Shown here: positions 32,948 to 41,622 of the stretch, in pieces
Numbering within the stretch: position 1 is the stretch's first letter
Layout: each line of letters begins with the position of its first letter
Assembly (NCBI GenBank): GCA_902782665.1
Contig: CACZOA010000081.1
Span: 1-64,000, forward strand
Source: an uncultured Bacteroidales bacterium
Lineage (GTDB): Bacteria; Bacteroidota; Bacteroidia; Bacteroidales; Paludibacteraceae
Reading direction: 5' to 3'
Length of the DNA stretch: 64,000 nt
Notes under the pieces: generated by a model
What the model saw: only the letters and a program-made list of their open reading frames with translations
What the model was told of the DNA's origin: nothing
Databases searched by the model: none
Made by a program: the position numbers and the translations under genes

Positions 32948-33316
32948 ATGTTGCTTAACAGTTATTTTGAAATCACAAACAAGGTTGCTACAGACGATGG
33001 GTTCCGCTATTCTGTGAAACTTAATCCAGACCACGAGGTATATAAGGGACATTTCCCTGGAATGCCAGTCTGTCCGGGCGTTTGCAGCACACAAATGATA
33101 CGCGAGTGTATTCAAGAAGCCACAGGTGTGAAGTTACTCATTTCAGAACTCAAACAAGTGAAGTTTTCTTCGTTAATCACTCCAAACGAAAATCCGAATC
33201 TTGACATTGTATTCTCCCTTTCTGACGAAGGCGAATCATTCAAGGCAAAATGCACAATCGAAAGTGGAGACACCACATTCCTAACACTAAAAGGAGACTT
33301 TAAAAAAGTGCAATAA
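32948..33316 (+). CDS. Second FabZ-like hot-dog protein, catalytic Glu replaced, operon gene 5
   Basis: A 122-residue hot-dog protein with the FabZ motif YKGHFPGMPVCPGVCSTQM. The catalytic His is H34, but the position of the FabZ glutamate is Gln (Q48). ApeI-type dehydratases of polyene clusters also depart from FabZ in this region, so it may still be active; it could alternatively be a non-catalytic chain binder. It follows the thioesterase with a gap of six bases and is translated from the same operon. Confidence 0.75.
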   Translation: MLLNSYFEITNKVATDDGFRYSVKLNPDHEVYKGHFPGMPVCPGVCSTQMIRECIQEATGVKLLISELKQVKFSSLITPNENPNLDIVFSLSDEGESFKAKCTIESGDTTFLTLKGDFKKVQ

Positions 33317-33333
33317 GAGAAAGAAAAATAAAA

Positions 33334-36300
33334 ATGGCAAGTATAGCACTAGCGATATATCGTTTTTTAGAGCGAAACAGACTGTTAATGTATGTTTTGC
33401 TCTTTGTTAGTTTTGCGTTCTTCTTTTATGAAGGAACAAAAATGACTTACGAAGAGGACATCACTCGTCTTCTTCCACAACCTAAGAATGAACACGGTGA
33501 AAACGTCGTGTTCTCCAACTTGAAGGTGAAGGATAAAATATATTTGGTGTTCAAACCAAATTCAGATTCAATAGACCATGAGACGTTAGCGGCCCGTTGC
33601 GACGAATACATGGACTCATTGATCGTGCGTGACAGTGCAAACAAGTATATTGCCGACATTCTTTACAAGATAGACAACAACGTGATGATGGGTGCGATGG
33701 AATACCTGTCTAAAAGTTTGCCTATATATCTTGAAGACGAAGATTACAAAGCAATAGACTCACTGCTTACTCCAGAGACTGTAAAAGCATCAATGGAACG
33801 TAACGCGGCATTGGTTTACTCTCCGATGATGGGGCTATCTGATCTTGTTGCCAGAGATCCTCTTGGAATGAAAGATGTTTTGCTTGGCAAAGTAGACAAG
33901 ATGAAGGAAGGTCTTGGAGGCAGCTACTCTATGATCAACCAGCATTTCTTCACTCCAGACTCTGCTCTCTGCATCGCATTTATGTCGCCTGGATTCGCGT
34001 CGACAGATTCCAAGAAATCAGCCAAACTGGTGACTGAGATGGAGGATGTCATCAAGGATTTCGTAGAATTGCACCCCGACGTCGACATCTACTATCACGG
34101 AGCTCCTGTGCAGAGTGTATATAATTCACGTCAGACAAAGAAGGATCTTGCATACACATTGTCGGTGTCTATGATTTTCATCTGCATCGTCATCTGCTTC
34201 TGTTTCAAAAATTGGGACACATTGCCGATGCTTCTTCTTCCCGTAGTCTACGGTGCATTCTTCGCTCTTGCCACACTCCACATGTATCAGGGATCAATGT
34301 CGTTGCTTGCATTGGGAATCGGAGGTGTAGTGCTTGGCGTAGCATTAAGCTACTGTCTGCACGTGCTTGTCCACTACAAGTATGTATCCGATCCGGAGAC
34401 GGTGATAAAAGACCAGACAACACCTGTCATACTTGGCTGTCTGACAACAATCGGAGCCTTCATGAGCCTTATGTTCACAGAGGCATCATTGCTTCGCGAC
34501 TTCGGTAAATTCGCATCATTGGCATTGGTCGGAACAACTTTCTTCTCACTCGTTTTCCTTCCTCACTTCTTCAGTGTGAACAGAAACAAGAAGAATGAGA
34601 AAGCGTTCAAGAAATTAGAGGAGATCAATTCATATCCATTTGAAAAGAAGACGTGGTTGATCATATCTATCTTGGTCGTCAGCATCATCTGTTTGTTCAC
34701 AAAGAGTTTGGTGGAGTTCGACACAGACCTAAAGAACATCGGCTACAACGAGCCAAGAGTTTTGGAGAGTCAGGAACTTCTTGCCGAGCACTCAACAAAA
34801 GAATACCGCACAATCTACTATGCTACGATAGATGAGGATCTTGATTCCGCACTGACATTCAACAAGACTCTATACGCAGAGTTGGAGAATCAAAAGACCA
34901 ACAAGAAAGTGTCAAGCTACGGAAACACAGCATCTTTGTTCATCACTACAAAAGAGCAGGTTCGCAGAATAGAAAAATGGAATGATTTCTGGTACGGAAA
35001 AGATAAACGTGCTGAGAAACTAAATACAATGATGGCGGCAGAGTGTCCTCAATATGGATTCTCTATGGATTTCTTCCAGCCATTCTGGGGAATGTTGAAT
35101 GCCCATTATGAGCCAACTTCCCTATTTGAGTCAAACGCTTTCCCAAGCAGTTTGAAATCAAACATGATAGAGAAGACTGATGGCAAATATATATTGTTCA
35201 CACCTGTACAGTTGAAGCCATCCGACAAAAACGAAGTGACTGACAGAATCGTAGAGACTGAAGTTTCAGGAGCCAGACGATTCATCATCATCGATCCGTT
35301 CTATTATACAAACGCTTTGGTCGAGATCATGAACAACGACTTCAACGTCGCATTGTTCATCTCAAGTATTTTCGTATTCCTAGTGCTTCTGATATCATTC
35401 CGCAGCACAACGCTAGCATTGATCGGCTTCATACCGATGTCGCTAAGCTGGTATATCGTGCTAGGCATCATGGGAATTCTGGGAATCAAGTTCAATCTGG
35501 TCAACATTGTAATCAGCACATTCATCTATGGTATCGGAGTGGACTACTCTATCTTCATCATGGATGGATTGTTATCGAATTTCCGAACTAAAAAGCAATT
35601 GCTTGTCTACCATAAGACAGCGATCCTATTCTCAGCGTTTGTGCTTATAGTCGGAATATCATCACTATTGTTCGCCACACATCCTGCAATGAAGAGCATC
35701 GGATTCTCTACACTGGTAGGAATGTCGGCAACTGTGATCATCGCATACTCGTTGCAGCCATTCTTGTTCTACTGGTTTATCAAGCGACGCACTCGCAAAG
35801 GACTTGCACCTGTCACTTTATACAACCTGATGCATCCAAAATCATTCTTCCGTCCTAACGGAATGAATGACTCTCAGAAGCTAAGAAACAACTATGAATA
35901 CAAAGGCATAGATGTGGAGCAAGGCTTAAAGGATGAACTTACAGCGACTACGCATTACAAACTATTCCTACGCGACGTGTTTGCCGCAGAGAATGTGCTA
36001 AACTACGGTTGTGGAGCCGCATACTTGTCTTATTGGTTTATCCTTAAGAATGACATTGTGAAAGTATTCTCTTTCGACGACGACAAGGATGATCTGCTTA
36101 CAATCGCGTCGTTCTGCTATTTGCGTAATTCAAGAATGACATTCTCTACTGAGATAGACGACTTGGCAACAGTGCCAAGAAACGTGGAAAACGGTTCGTT
36201 TGAGTTTGATAAACCAGACAACAGATTCTCTATTGTAATCATCAACCGCTCTTTGCCAAACACTGACACTGACATGCTTGAGATTGCAAGCAAAGCTAAG

Positions 36301-36411
36301 ATCATATATGTCAGAAAGAGTGCGTTGGATACATTCGCGTCTTCTGTCAGCAATCTTGGATTCATCCAGACCGCTGAGGATGATGTGTTTGTCCGTTACG
36401 AAAAGAATTAA
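33334..36411 (+). CDS. MMPL/RND-family transporter fused to a methyltransferase-like domain (1025 aa), operon gene 6
   Basis: The first 830 residues are an MMPL lipid exporter: an N-terminal helix (LLMYVLLFVSFAFFF), two large periplasmic loops, and two helix bundles of about five helices each (about 275-425 and 670-825). After IKRRTRKG the chain continues cytoplasmically for about 190 residues with a divergent SAM-methyltransferase-like fold: motif I NYGCGAAYLS (890-899), acidic strand end FSFDDDKDD (about 912-919), and motif IV-like RFSIVIINRSLPN. Some related Bacteroidetes proteins are described as MMPL-acyltransferase-methyltransferase fusions; here I see no acyltransferase HX4D motif. Role: probably export of the operon's lipid or polyene, possibly linked to its methylation. 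Activity of the last domain is inferred. Confidence 0.85.
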   Translation: MASIALAIYRFLERNRLLMYVLLFVSFAFFFYEGTKMTYEEDITRLLPQPKNEHGENVVFSNLKVKDKIYLVFKPNSDSIDHETLAARCDEYMDSLIVRDSANKYIADILYKIDNNVMMGAMEYLSKSLPIYLEDEDYKAIDSLLTPETVKASMERNAALVYSPMMGLSDLVARDPLGMKDVLLGKVDKMKEGLGGSYSMINQHFFTPDSALCIAFMSPGFASTDSKKSAKLVTEMEDVIKDFVELHPDVDIYYHGAPVQSVYNSRQTKKDLAYTLSVSMIFICIVICFCFKNWDTLPMLLLPVVYGAFFALATLHMYQGSMSLLALGIGGVVLGVALSYCLHVLVHYKYVSDPETVIKDQTTPVILGCLTTIGAFMSLMFTEASLLRDFGKFASLALVGTTFFSLVFLPHFFSVNRNKKNEKAFKKLEEINSYPFEKKTWLIISILVVSIICLFTKSLVEFDTDLKNIGYNEPRVLESQELLAEHSTKEYRTIYYATIDEDLDSALTFNKTLYAELENQKTNKKVSSYGNTASLFITTKEQVRRIEKWNDFWYGKDKRAEKLNTMMAAECPQYGFSMDFFQPFWGMLNAHYEPTSLFESNAFPSSLKSNMIEKTDGKYILFTPVQLKPSDKNEVTDRIVETEVSGARRFIIIDPFYYTNALVEIMNNDFNVALFISSIFVFLVLLISFRSTTLALIGFIPMSLSWYIVLGIMGILGIKFNLVNIVISTFIYGIGVDYSIFIMDGLLSNFRTKKQLLVYHKTAILFSAFVLIVGISSLLFATHPAMKSIGFSTLVGMSATVIIAYSLQPFLFYWFIKRRTRKGLAPVTLYNLMHPKSFFRPNGMNDSQKLRNNYEYKGIDVEQGLKDELTATTHYKLFLRDVFAAENVLNYGCGAAYLSYWFILKNDIVKVFSFDDDKDDLLTIASFCYLRNSRMTFSTEIDDLATVPRNVENGSFEFDKPDNRFSIVIINRSLPNTDTDMLEIASKAKIIYVRKSALDTFASSVSNLGFIQTAEDDVFVRYEKN

Positions 36412-36432
36412 TCGATTTAACAGAAAGAGGCG

Positions 36433-37914
36433 ATGAAATATGATGTTGTGATAATAGGAGCTGGTTTGGGAGGCCTTGAATGCGGATACATCTGTGCAAA
36501 ACACGGAAAGAGTGTCTGTGTGCTTGAACAAGGCATCACACTTGGCGGATCACTACAGGTGTTCAAGCGCAAAGGTCATACATTCGACACTGGCTATCAC
36601 TACATCGGAGCCTACGACAACGGTCAGTCTCTGCACCGTCTATTCGATTATTTCAACCTTACACATCTTCCTTTCCAGAAGATGGATTCCGACTATTTCG
36701 ACGAGGTTGTCTACAAAGGCAAATCCTATCGTTTTGCAAACGGTTACGATAATTTCGTTGATGCGTTGGCTGAAGAATTTCCTCATCAACGTCAGAATCT
36801 GAAAAAATACGTTGACTTTCTTTCTAAAGTCGGCGACAATATCTTCAACCAATTCTCTCCTAAAGATCTTGATTCGTTCTACACCGCTTCCCTATTCGGA
36901 CAGTCGGCCTACGATTTCTTGAAAGAGACATTCACAGATGAAGATCTGATAAACGTCGTATCTGGCACAAGCTTAAAACTTGAGTTGAAGAAAGAGACGT
37001 TGCCACTATATACATTCGCTCAGATCAACGACAGTTTCATCCGCAGTGCCTACCGATTGAAAGGAGGAGGCGGACAAATAGCGGACTCTCTTGCCGCAGA
37101 CATCGAAAAGATGGGTGGAATTGTGAAGAAAAACGCAAAAGTCGACGAGTTGGTAGAAGTCGACGGAAGGATCGCCTACGCACGTCTTGCCAACGGAGAA
37201 GAGATCCAGGGTGAAACATTTATTTCTAGTGCACACCCTGCCGCCACTTTGGATTTGGTGAAAGAGAGTTCAAAGATCCGCAAGATATACCGCAACAGAA
37301 TCACCCGTCTGCAGAACACAACGGGAATGTTCACCGCAAATATCAAACTGAAAAAAGATACCCTTCCATATTTGAATCGAAACCAGTACTTCTACGACAC
37401 AGATGATGTCTGGAATGTATGCGATGGCGACGATTCTCAGATCAAAGGAGCATTGATGAGTTACCAAGTGCCAGAAAACGGTGATGAATACGCTGAGAAC
37501 GTAGACATCATCATTCCTATGTCATGGGCGGCAGTCGAGCAATGGGATGGCACAAAAGTGATGCAGAGAGGAGAAGAATACAATGCGATGAAAAATAAAA
37601 AAGCGGAAGAATGCGTAGACTTTGTTTCGAAGTATGTGCCGCAATTGAAAAATGCGGTAGACACAATCTACACAAGCACACCGCTTACATATAAAGATTA
37701 CGTTTCAACTGTAGAAGGTTCCGCATACGGAATCCGCAAAGATTACAACAATGTCATGCAGACGTTGCTGACTCCACGCACCCCTATCGAAAATCTGTTG
37801 CTTACAGGACAGAGTCTCAACCTCCATGGTATACTTGGAGTATCAATGACTTCATTGTTCACTACAGCAGAAATCGTAGGTATGGATACCGTAAAAGAGG
37901 ATCTGAAACTATAA
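36433..37914 (+). CDS. FAD/NAD(P)-dependent oxidoreductase, CrtI/RetSat-like, operon gene 7
   Basis: The 493-residue protein has an N-terminal Rossmann dinucleotide site IIGAGLGGLECG (7-18) with the FAD ribose Glu in VCVLEQG, and the C-terminal motif of this group (LLTGQSLNLHGILGVSMTS). It belongs to the phytoene desaturase / all-trans-retinol 13,14-reductase type, acting on conjugated polyenes by desaturation or saturation. Its presence as last gene of an acyl-chain operon suggests reduction or desaturation of the polyene product. Substrate and direction are unknown. Confidence 0.85.
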   Translation: MKYDVVIIGAGLGGLECGYICAKHGKSVCVLEQGITLGGSLQVFKRKGHTFDTGYHYIGAYDNGQSLHRLFDYFNLTHLPFQKMDSDYFDEVVYKGKSYRFANGYDNFVDALAEEFPHQRQNLKKYVDFLSKVGDNIFNQFSPKDLDSFYTASLFGQSAYDFLKETFTDEDLINVVSGTSLKLELKKETLPLYTFAQINDSFIRSAYRLKGGGGQIADSLAADIEKMGGIVKKNAKVDELVEVDGRIAYARLANGEEIQGETFISSAHPAATLDLVKESSKIRKIYRNRITRLQNTTGMFTANIKLKKDTLPYLNRNQYFYDTDDVWNVCDGDDSQIKGALMSYQVPENGDEYAENVDIIIPMSWAAVEQWDGTKVMQRGEEYNAMKNKKAEECVDFVSKYVPQLKNAVDTIYTSTPLTYKDYVSTVEGSAYGIRKDYNNVMQTLLTPRTPIENLLLTGQSLNLHGILGVSMTSLFTTAEIVGMDTVKEDLKL

Positions 37915-37964
37915 AGATTGCAAAAGGCGGAAATCATTGTATCCACCTGTCACACAAAAAAGAG

Positions 37965-38023
37965 GATTGTTAAGGACTGAACGCCCTAACCCCCTAATTC
38001 TTTGCGACTCCGTCAGGACGAGC
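37965..38023 (+). repeat. Bipartite palindromic repeat, copy 3
   Basis: The same 59-bp layout as copy 2 (GATTGTTAAGG...AACGCCCTAAC, then GCGACTCCGTCAGGACGAGC). The first palindrome is partly degraded (AAGGACTGAACGCCCT). It lies downstream of the acyl-chain operon. Confidence 0.7.
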
Positions 38024-38138
38024 ATTTATAAATCATTTGCTCTATAAGATGATTTCAATCGTATAATATTTTAGACTATAAAACTTAAACAAATTAGAGT
38101 TCTCTGAGTTTGATCAAATCATTTTAAAACACTCCATT

Positions 38139-39161
38139 ATGAAAGCACTTTTTATCGGTGGCACAGGCACTATCAGCATGGCGATCACACGTTCGCTTGC
38201 AACAAACCCAGACTGGGAACTGTATCTACTGAACCGAGGCAGCCGTTCGGCCGAGCTTCCTTCAAATGTCAAGGTTATAAATGTAGCCGACGTGAATGAT
38301 GAAGCCACTGTCGCGAAAGCTATTGAAGGTATGACATTCGACACAGTCTGCGATTTCATCTGTTTCCATAAAGAACAAGTTGAACGAGACATCCGTCTAT
38401 TCAAAGGCAAGACACGCCAGTTCATGGTTATCAGTTCAGCCTCAGCATACCAGAAACCATTGTCGTCTCACATTGTTAATGAGGCAACTCCCCTTGCCAA
38501 CCCATATTGGCAGTATTCACGAGAAAAGATAGAGATAGAAGAGAAACTGATGCAGGAATATCGCTCCAACGGTTTTCCGATCACAATAGTTCGTCCAAGC
38601 CACACTTATGACGAACGCAGTATTCCTCTTGGAGTACACGGAAAGAACGGTAGTTATCAGGTCATCAAACGAATGCTTGAAGGCAAACAAGTGATAGTAC
38701 ACGGTGATGGCACATCACTTTGGACAATGACTCATAACTCCGATTTTGCAAAAGGATTCATCGGTCTGATGGGCAATACCCACGCAATCGGAGAATCATT
38801 CCAGATCACATCAGACGAAGTGTTGACATGGAACCAAGTATATCAGAGCATAGCAGACGCATTGGGAGTGGAATTCAAGCCATGCTATGTAGCATCCTCA
38901 TTCCTGGCATCTGTGAGCGATTATGATTTCACCGGTTCACTGATAGGAGACAAAGCCAATTCCGTCGTGTTTGATTGTTCCAAACTAAAAAGAGCTGTAC
39001 CGAGCTATTGCGCTACCACGCGATTCGATCAAGGAGTACGCAAGACCATCGCAAATGTGTTAGCGACCCCAAGTCTGCAACGTCTTGATCCAGAATTTGA
39101 CGCATGGTGTGACAAAGTTGTGGAAGCGATGGAAACGGCAAAAAAATTGATAATTGGATAA
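38139..39161 (+). CDS. NAD(P)-dependent SDR / epimerase-type oxidoreductase
   Basis: The 340-residue protein has the extended-SDR glycine motif GGTGTIS (7-13), a catalytic YxxxK (Y126-S-R-E-K130) and the downstream strand ITIVRPSHTYDE, as in nucleotide-sugar or UDP-glucose epimerase relatives. The second half binds substrate. Substrate is not readable. It is followed 13 bases later by a sugar transporter, so they are probably cotranscribed and concerned with carbohydrate uptake and conversion. Confidence 0.85.
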   Translation: MKALFIGGTGTISMAITRSLATNPDWELYLLNRGSRSAELPSNVKVINVADVNDEATVAKAIEGMTFDTVCDFICFHKEQVERDIRLFKGKTRQFMVISSASAYQKPLSSHIVNEATPLANPYWQYSREKIEIEEKLMQEYRSNGFPITIVRPSHTYDERSIPLGVHGKNGSYQVIKRMLEGKQVIVHGDGTSLWTMTHNSDFAKGFIGLMGNTHAIGESFQITSDEVLTWNQVYQSIADALGVEFKPCYVASSFLASVSDYDFTGSLIGDKANSVVFDCSKLKRAVPSYCATTRFDQGVRKTIANVLATPSLQRLDPEFDAWCDKVVEAMETAKKLIIG

Positions 39162-39174
39162 AGCTTGATAGAAT

Positions 39175-40578
39175 ATGTATAATAAAAAATTTGTATGGTT
39201 TATGGCCTCCATTGCCGCGACGGGAGGTCTACTATTCGGTTTTGACACCGGAGTCATAAGCGGAGCTATCCCATATATGCAAAGTGATTTGAATATCAGC
39301 GACAGCGATATAGAAGACATCACAACATTTGCATTAATCGGTGCTATGATAGGAGCATTAGTCAGTGGATATCTAAGTGACAAATTCGGAAGAAAACGAA
39401 TCATTTTGGTGGCCGCAGTCATCTTCCTTTTGGGAGCGATAGGATGCGGTAGCGCGAGCGGTGTGAGCGGACTGATGGCTGCTCGCATATTCTTAGGTGT
39501 AGGTATAGGTGTCGCATCCTTCTCCACCCCACTCTACCTGGCTGAAATATCTCCGGCCAGTATTCGAGGCACATTAGTGTCAATGTTTCAGCTTCTGATC
39601 ACAGTCGGTTTGCTGGGAGCATTCCTTAGCGACAGTGCCATAGCAGACGACACAAACGCAAGTTGCTGGAGAAACATGTTCTACGTGGGAGTGATTCCTG
39701 CCATCATCCTTCTTGTAGGAATGTTCTTCTTGCCAGAAAGTCCACGCTGGTTGCTAAGCAAAGGACAAGAAAAAGAGGCTCTGCAGATTATGGAAAAGAT
39801 CGAAGACCACTCAGTAATTGAGGAAGAGATCAGCAAAATGAAATCAGACATCGAGCAGACAAAAGAAGAGATGACTATTGCAGAGACATTCAAACAAAAA
39901 TGGATGTTTTATCCTTTGATGTTGGCAGTACTGATCATGTTTTTCCAACAAGCGGTAGGTATCAACACCGTCATCTACTATGGACCAAGCATATTCCAAA
40001 AAGCAGGATTTGAGAGTGGAGAGGCGGCCCTTATGGCACAAGTCAGCGTCGGAGTAGTGAATGTGATATTTACAATTGCCAGTCTGTTCCTTATCGACAA
40101 GATCGGCCGTAGAAAACTATTCTTCTTAGGTATGGCGGGAATGGTTGTGACATTGTTGATGATTTCATACGGATTCATAAGTTTGTCGGACGACGGTTCA
40201 AACGGACGTTACTTGGTAGTCGCAAGCATGTTGCTGTACATTGTGTTCTTTGCTGTCAGTATGGGACCATTAGGATGGTTGATCATCACAGAAGTTTTCC
40301 CAGTCAAGGTACGTGGAGTCGGCAGTTCAATAGGTTCATTGGCAAACTGGGGATTCAACTCACTTATCGTCTGGACATTCTATAAGTCGATAAATAAATT
40401 CACACATTTCTTTGGAGGAGATGCCGCATACGGTACAGCAGGAGTGTTCTGTATGTTTGCAATAATCGCCATCATCGGAATCGTATGGGGATATTTCTTC
40501 CTTCCCGAGACAAAAGGTAAGAAGTTGGAGGATATTGAGAGCCATTGGAAAAAAGGAGGCTCACCAAGAACATTATAA
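39175..40578 (+). CDS. Sugar porter family MFS transporter (XylE/GLUT-like)
   Basis: A 467-residue, 12-helix proton-linked sugar importer of the inner membrane. Sugar-porter signatures are all present: GGLLFGFDTGVISGA near the N-terminus, DKFGRKRIIL, PESPRWLLSKG, QQAVGINTVIYYGP, DKIGRRKLFF and the C-terminal PETKGKKLEDIE. It most resembles D-xylose/arabinose symporters, but the sugar cannot be fixed. It shares a transcript with the SDR upstream and is followed by a strong terminator. Confidence 0.93.
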   Translation: MYNKKFVWFMASIAATGGLLFGFDTGVISGAIPYMQSDLNISDSDIEDITTFALIGAMIGALVSGYLSDKFGRKRIILVAAVIFLLGAIGCGSASGVSGLMAARIFLGVGIGVASFSTPLYLAEISPASIRGTLVSMFQLLITVGLLGAFLSDSAIADDTNASCWRNMFYVGVIPAIILLVGMFFLPESPRWLLSKGQEKEALQIMEKIEDHSVIEEEISKMKSDIEQTKEEMTIAETFKQKWMFYPLMLAVLIMFFQQAVGINTVIYYGPSIFQKAGFESGEAALMAQVSVGVVNVIFTIASLFLIDKIGRRKLFFLGMAGMVVTLLMISYGFISLSDDGSNGRYLVVASMLLYIVFFAVSMGPLGWLIITEVFPVKVRGVGSSIGSLANWGFNSLIVWTFYKSINKFTHFFGGDAAYGTAGVFCMFAIIAIIGIVWGYFFLPETKGKKLEDIESHWKKGGSPRTL

Positions 40579-40596
40579 CAGAAACTTCAACAATAT

Positions 40597-40640
40597 AAAA
40601 AAGCAAAGACGAGGCATGCCCCGTCTTTGCTTTTTTATAT
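40597..40640. terminator. Bidirectional terminator between sugar porter and GT2 genes
   Basis: AAAAAAGCAAAGACG...CGTCTTTGCTTTTTT, an almost perfect stem of about 17 bp between two convergent genes. Confidence 0.85.
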
Positions 40641-40667
40641 TTTCATTTTGTATTCCACATTTAGCAT

Positions 40668-41618
40668 TCACTTCAGGTTTTCTGTCCTCTCTATGACATA
40701 CAATGGTCTTCTCTTAACCTCTTTATAGATTTTTCCTACATACTCTCCCACTACTCCTATCGCCAACAGGATTGAGCCTCCTATCAACCAAAGACTGACT
40801 AGCAACGATGTCCAGCCAGGAATTGTATATCCCACGAAATGAGAGTACAATCCATATCCAATCGCCACAATAGCAATCAAAATGAAGAAGATTCCAAAAG
40901 AGAAGATAAGACGTAGAGGCTTGACACTGAATGACGTGATTCCGTCGACTGCAAAATTCAACATCTTCGTCAACGGATATTTGCTCTCACCTGCAAATCT
41001 CTCACTGCGGTCGTAGAAGACATCCGCTTCCTTAAAACCAAGAGTGCGGACCATTCCACGAAGGAACAGATTTCGCTCTGGCATAGCCACCAAAGCCTTC
41101 AATGCAGCACTTCCCATCAATCGGAAATCAGCATGGTTATACTTGACATCTGTACCCATCACCGACATCATCCTATAGAAAGCCAATGCCGTGTTTCGCT
41201 TGAACCATGTGTCTGTGGTACGCTCACGTCTAACACCATACACAACCTCCACTCCTTCGTTATATTTATCCACCATCTCAAAAATGGCATTCGTGTCGTC
41301 CTGCAAATCGGCATCGATGCTCACCGCCATATCACAACATTCTGATACGAGAGTCAGACCTGCAAACAAAGCGTTCTGATGCCCGGCATTGTGTGCAAGC
41401 TTGATTCCTGCCACATGAGAATCCGACTTCGACAACTCGTCTATTATCTCCCATGTCTTGTCTCGGCTACCGTCGTCAACATAAACGACCCCTCCCGAAA
41501 CAATCTTGCCAGACTGCTCCATCGTCGTAATCACCTCAAGCAATCGTTTGTTTGTCTCTTGCAAAACTTCCTCCTCATTATAGCAAGGAACAACTATTTT
41601 CAAAACTCCCTTTCTCAT
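40668..41618 (-). CDS. Family 2 glycosyltransferase with C-terminal membrane helices (GtrB/ArnC/DPM1-like)
   Basis: The 316-residue protein transfers a sugar from a nucleotide donor to polyprenyl phosphate, in the family of GtrB and ArnC. GT-A signatures are VVPCYNEEEVLQ (8-19), YVDDGSRDKTW, the DxD-like DADLQDD, and VRRERTTDTWFKR. Two membrane helices lie at about 230-253 and 262-288. The start is four bases after the sulfatase stop; the genes NamZ-like, sulfatase and GT2 form an operon on this strand, a probable envelope-glycan modification unit. Confidence 0.9.
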   Translation of the reverse strand: MRKGVLKIVVPCYNEEEVLQETNKRLLEVITTMEQSGKIVSGGVVYVDDGSRDKTWEIIDELSKSDSHVAGIKLAHNAGHQNALFAGLTLVSECCDMAVSIDADLQDDTNAIFEMVDKYNEGVEVVYGVRRERTTDTWFKRNTALAFYRMMSVMGTDVKYNHADFRLMGSAALKALVAMPERNLFLRGMVRTLGFKEADVFYDRSERFAGESKYPLTKMLNFAVDGITSFSVKPLRLIFSFGIFFILIAIVAIGYGLYSHFVGYTIPGWTSLLVSLWLIGGSILLAIGVVGEYVGKIYKEVKRRPLYVIERTENLK

Positions 41619-41622
41619 AAAA

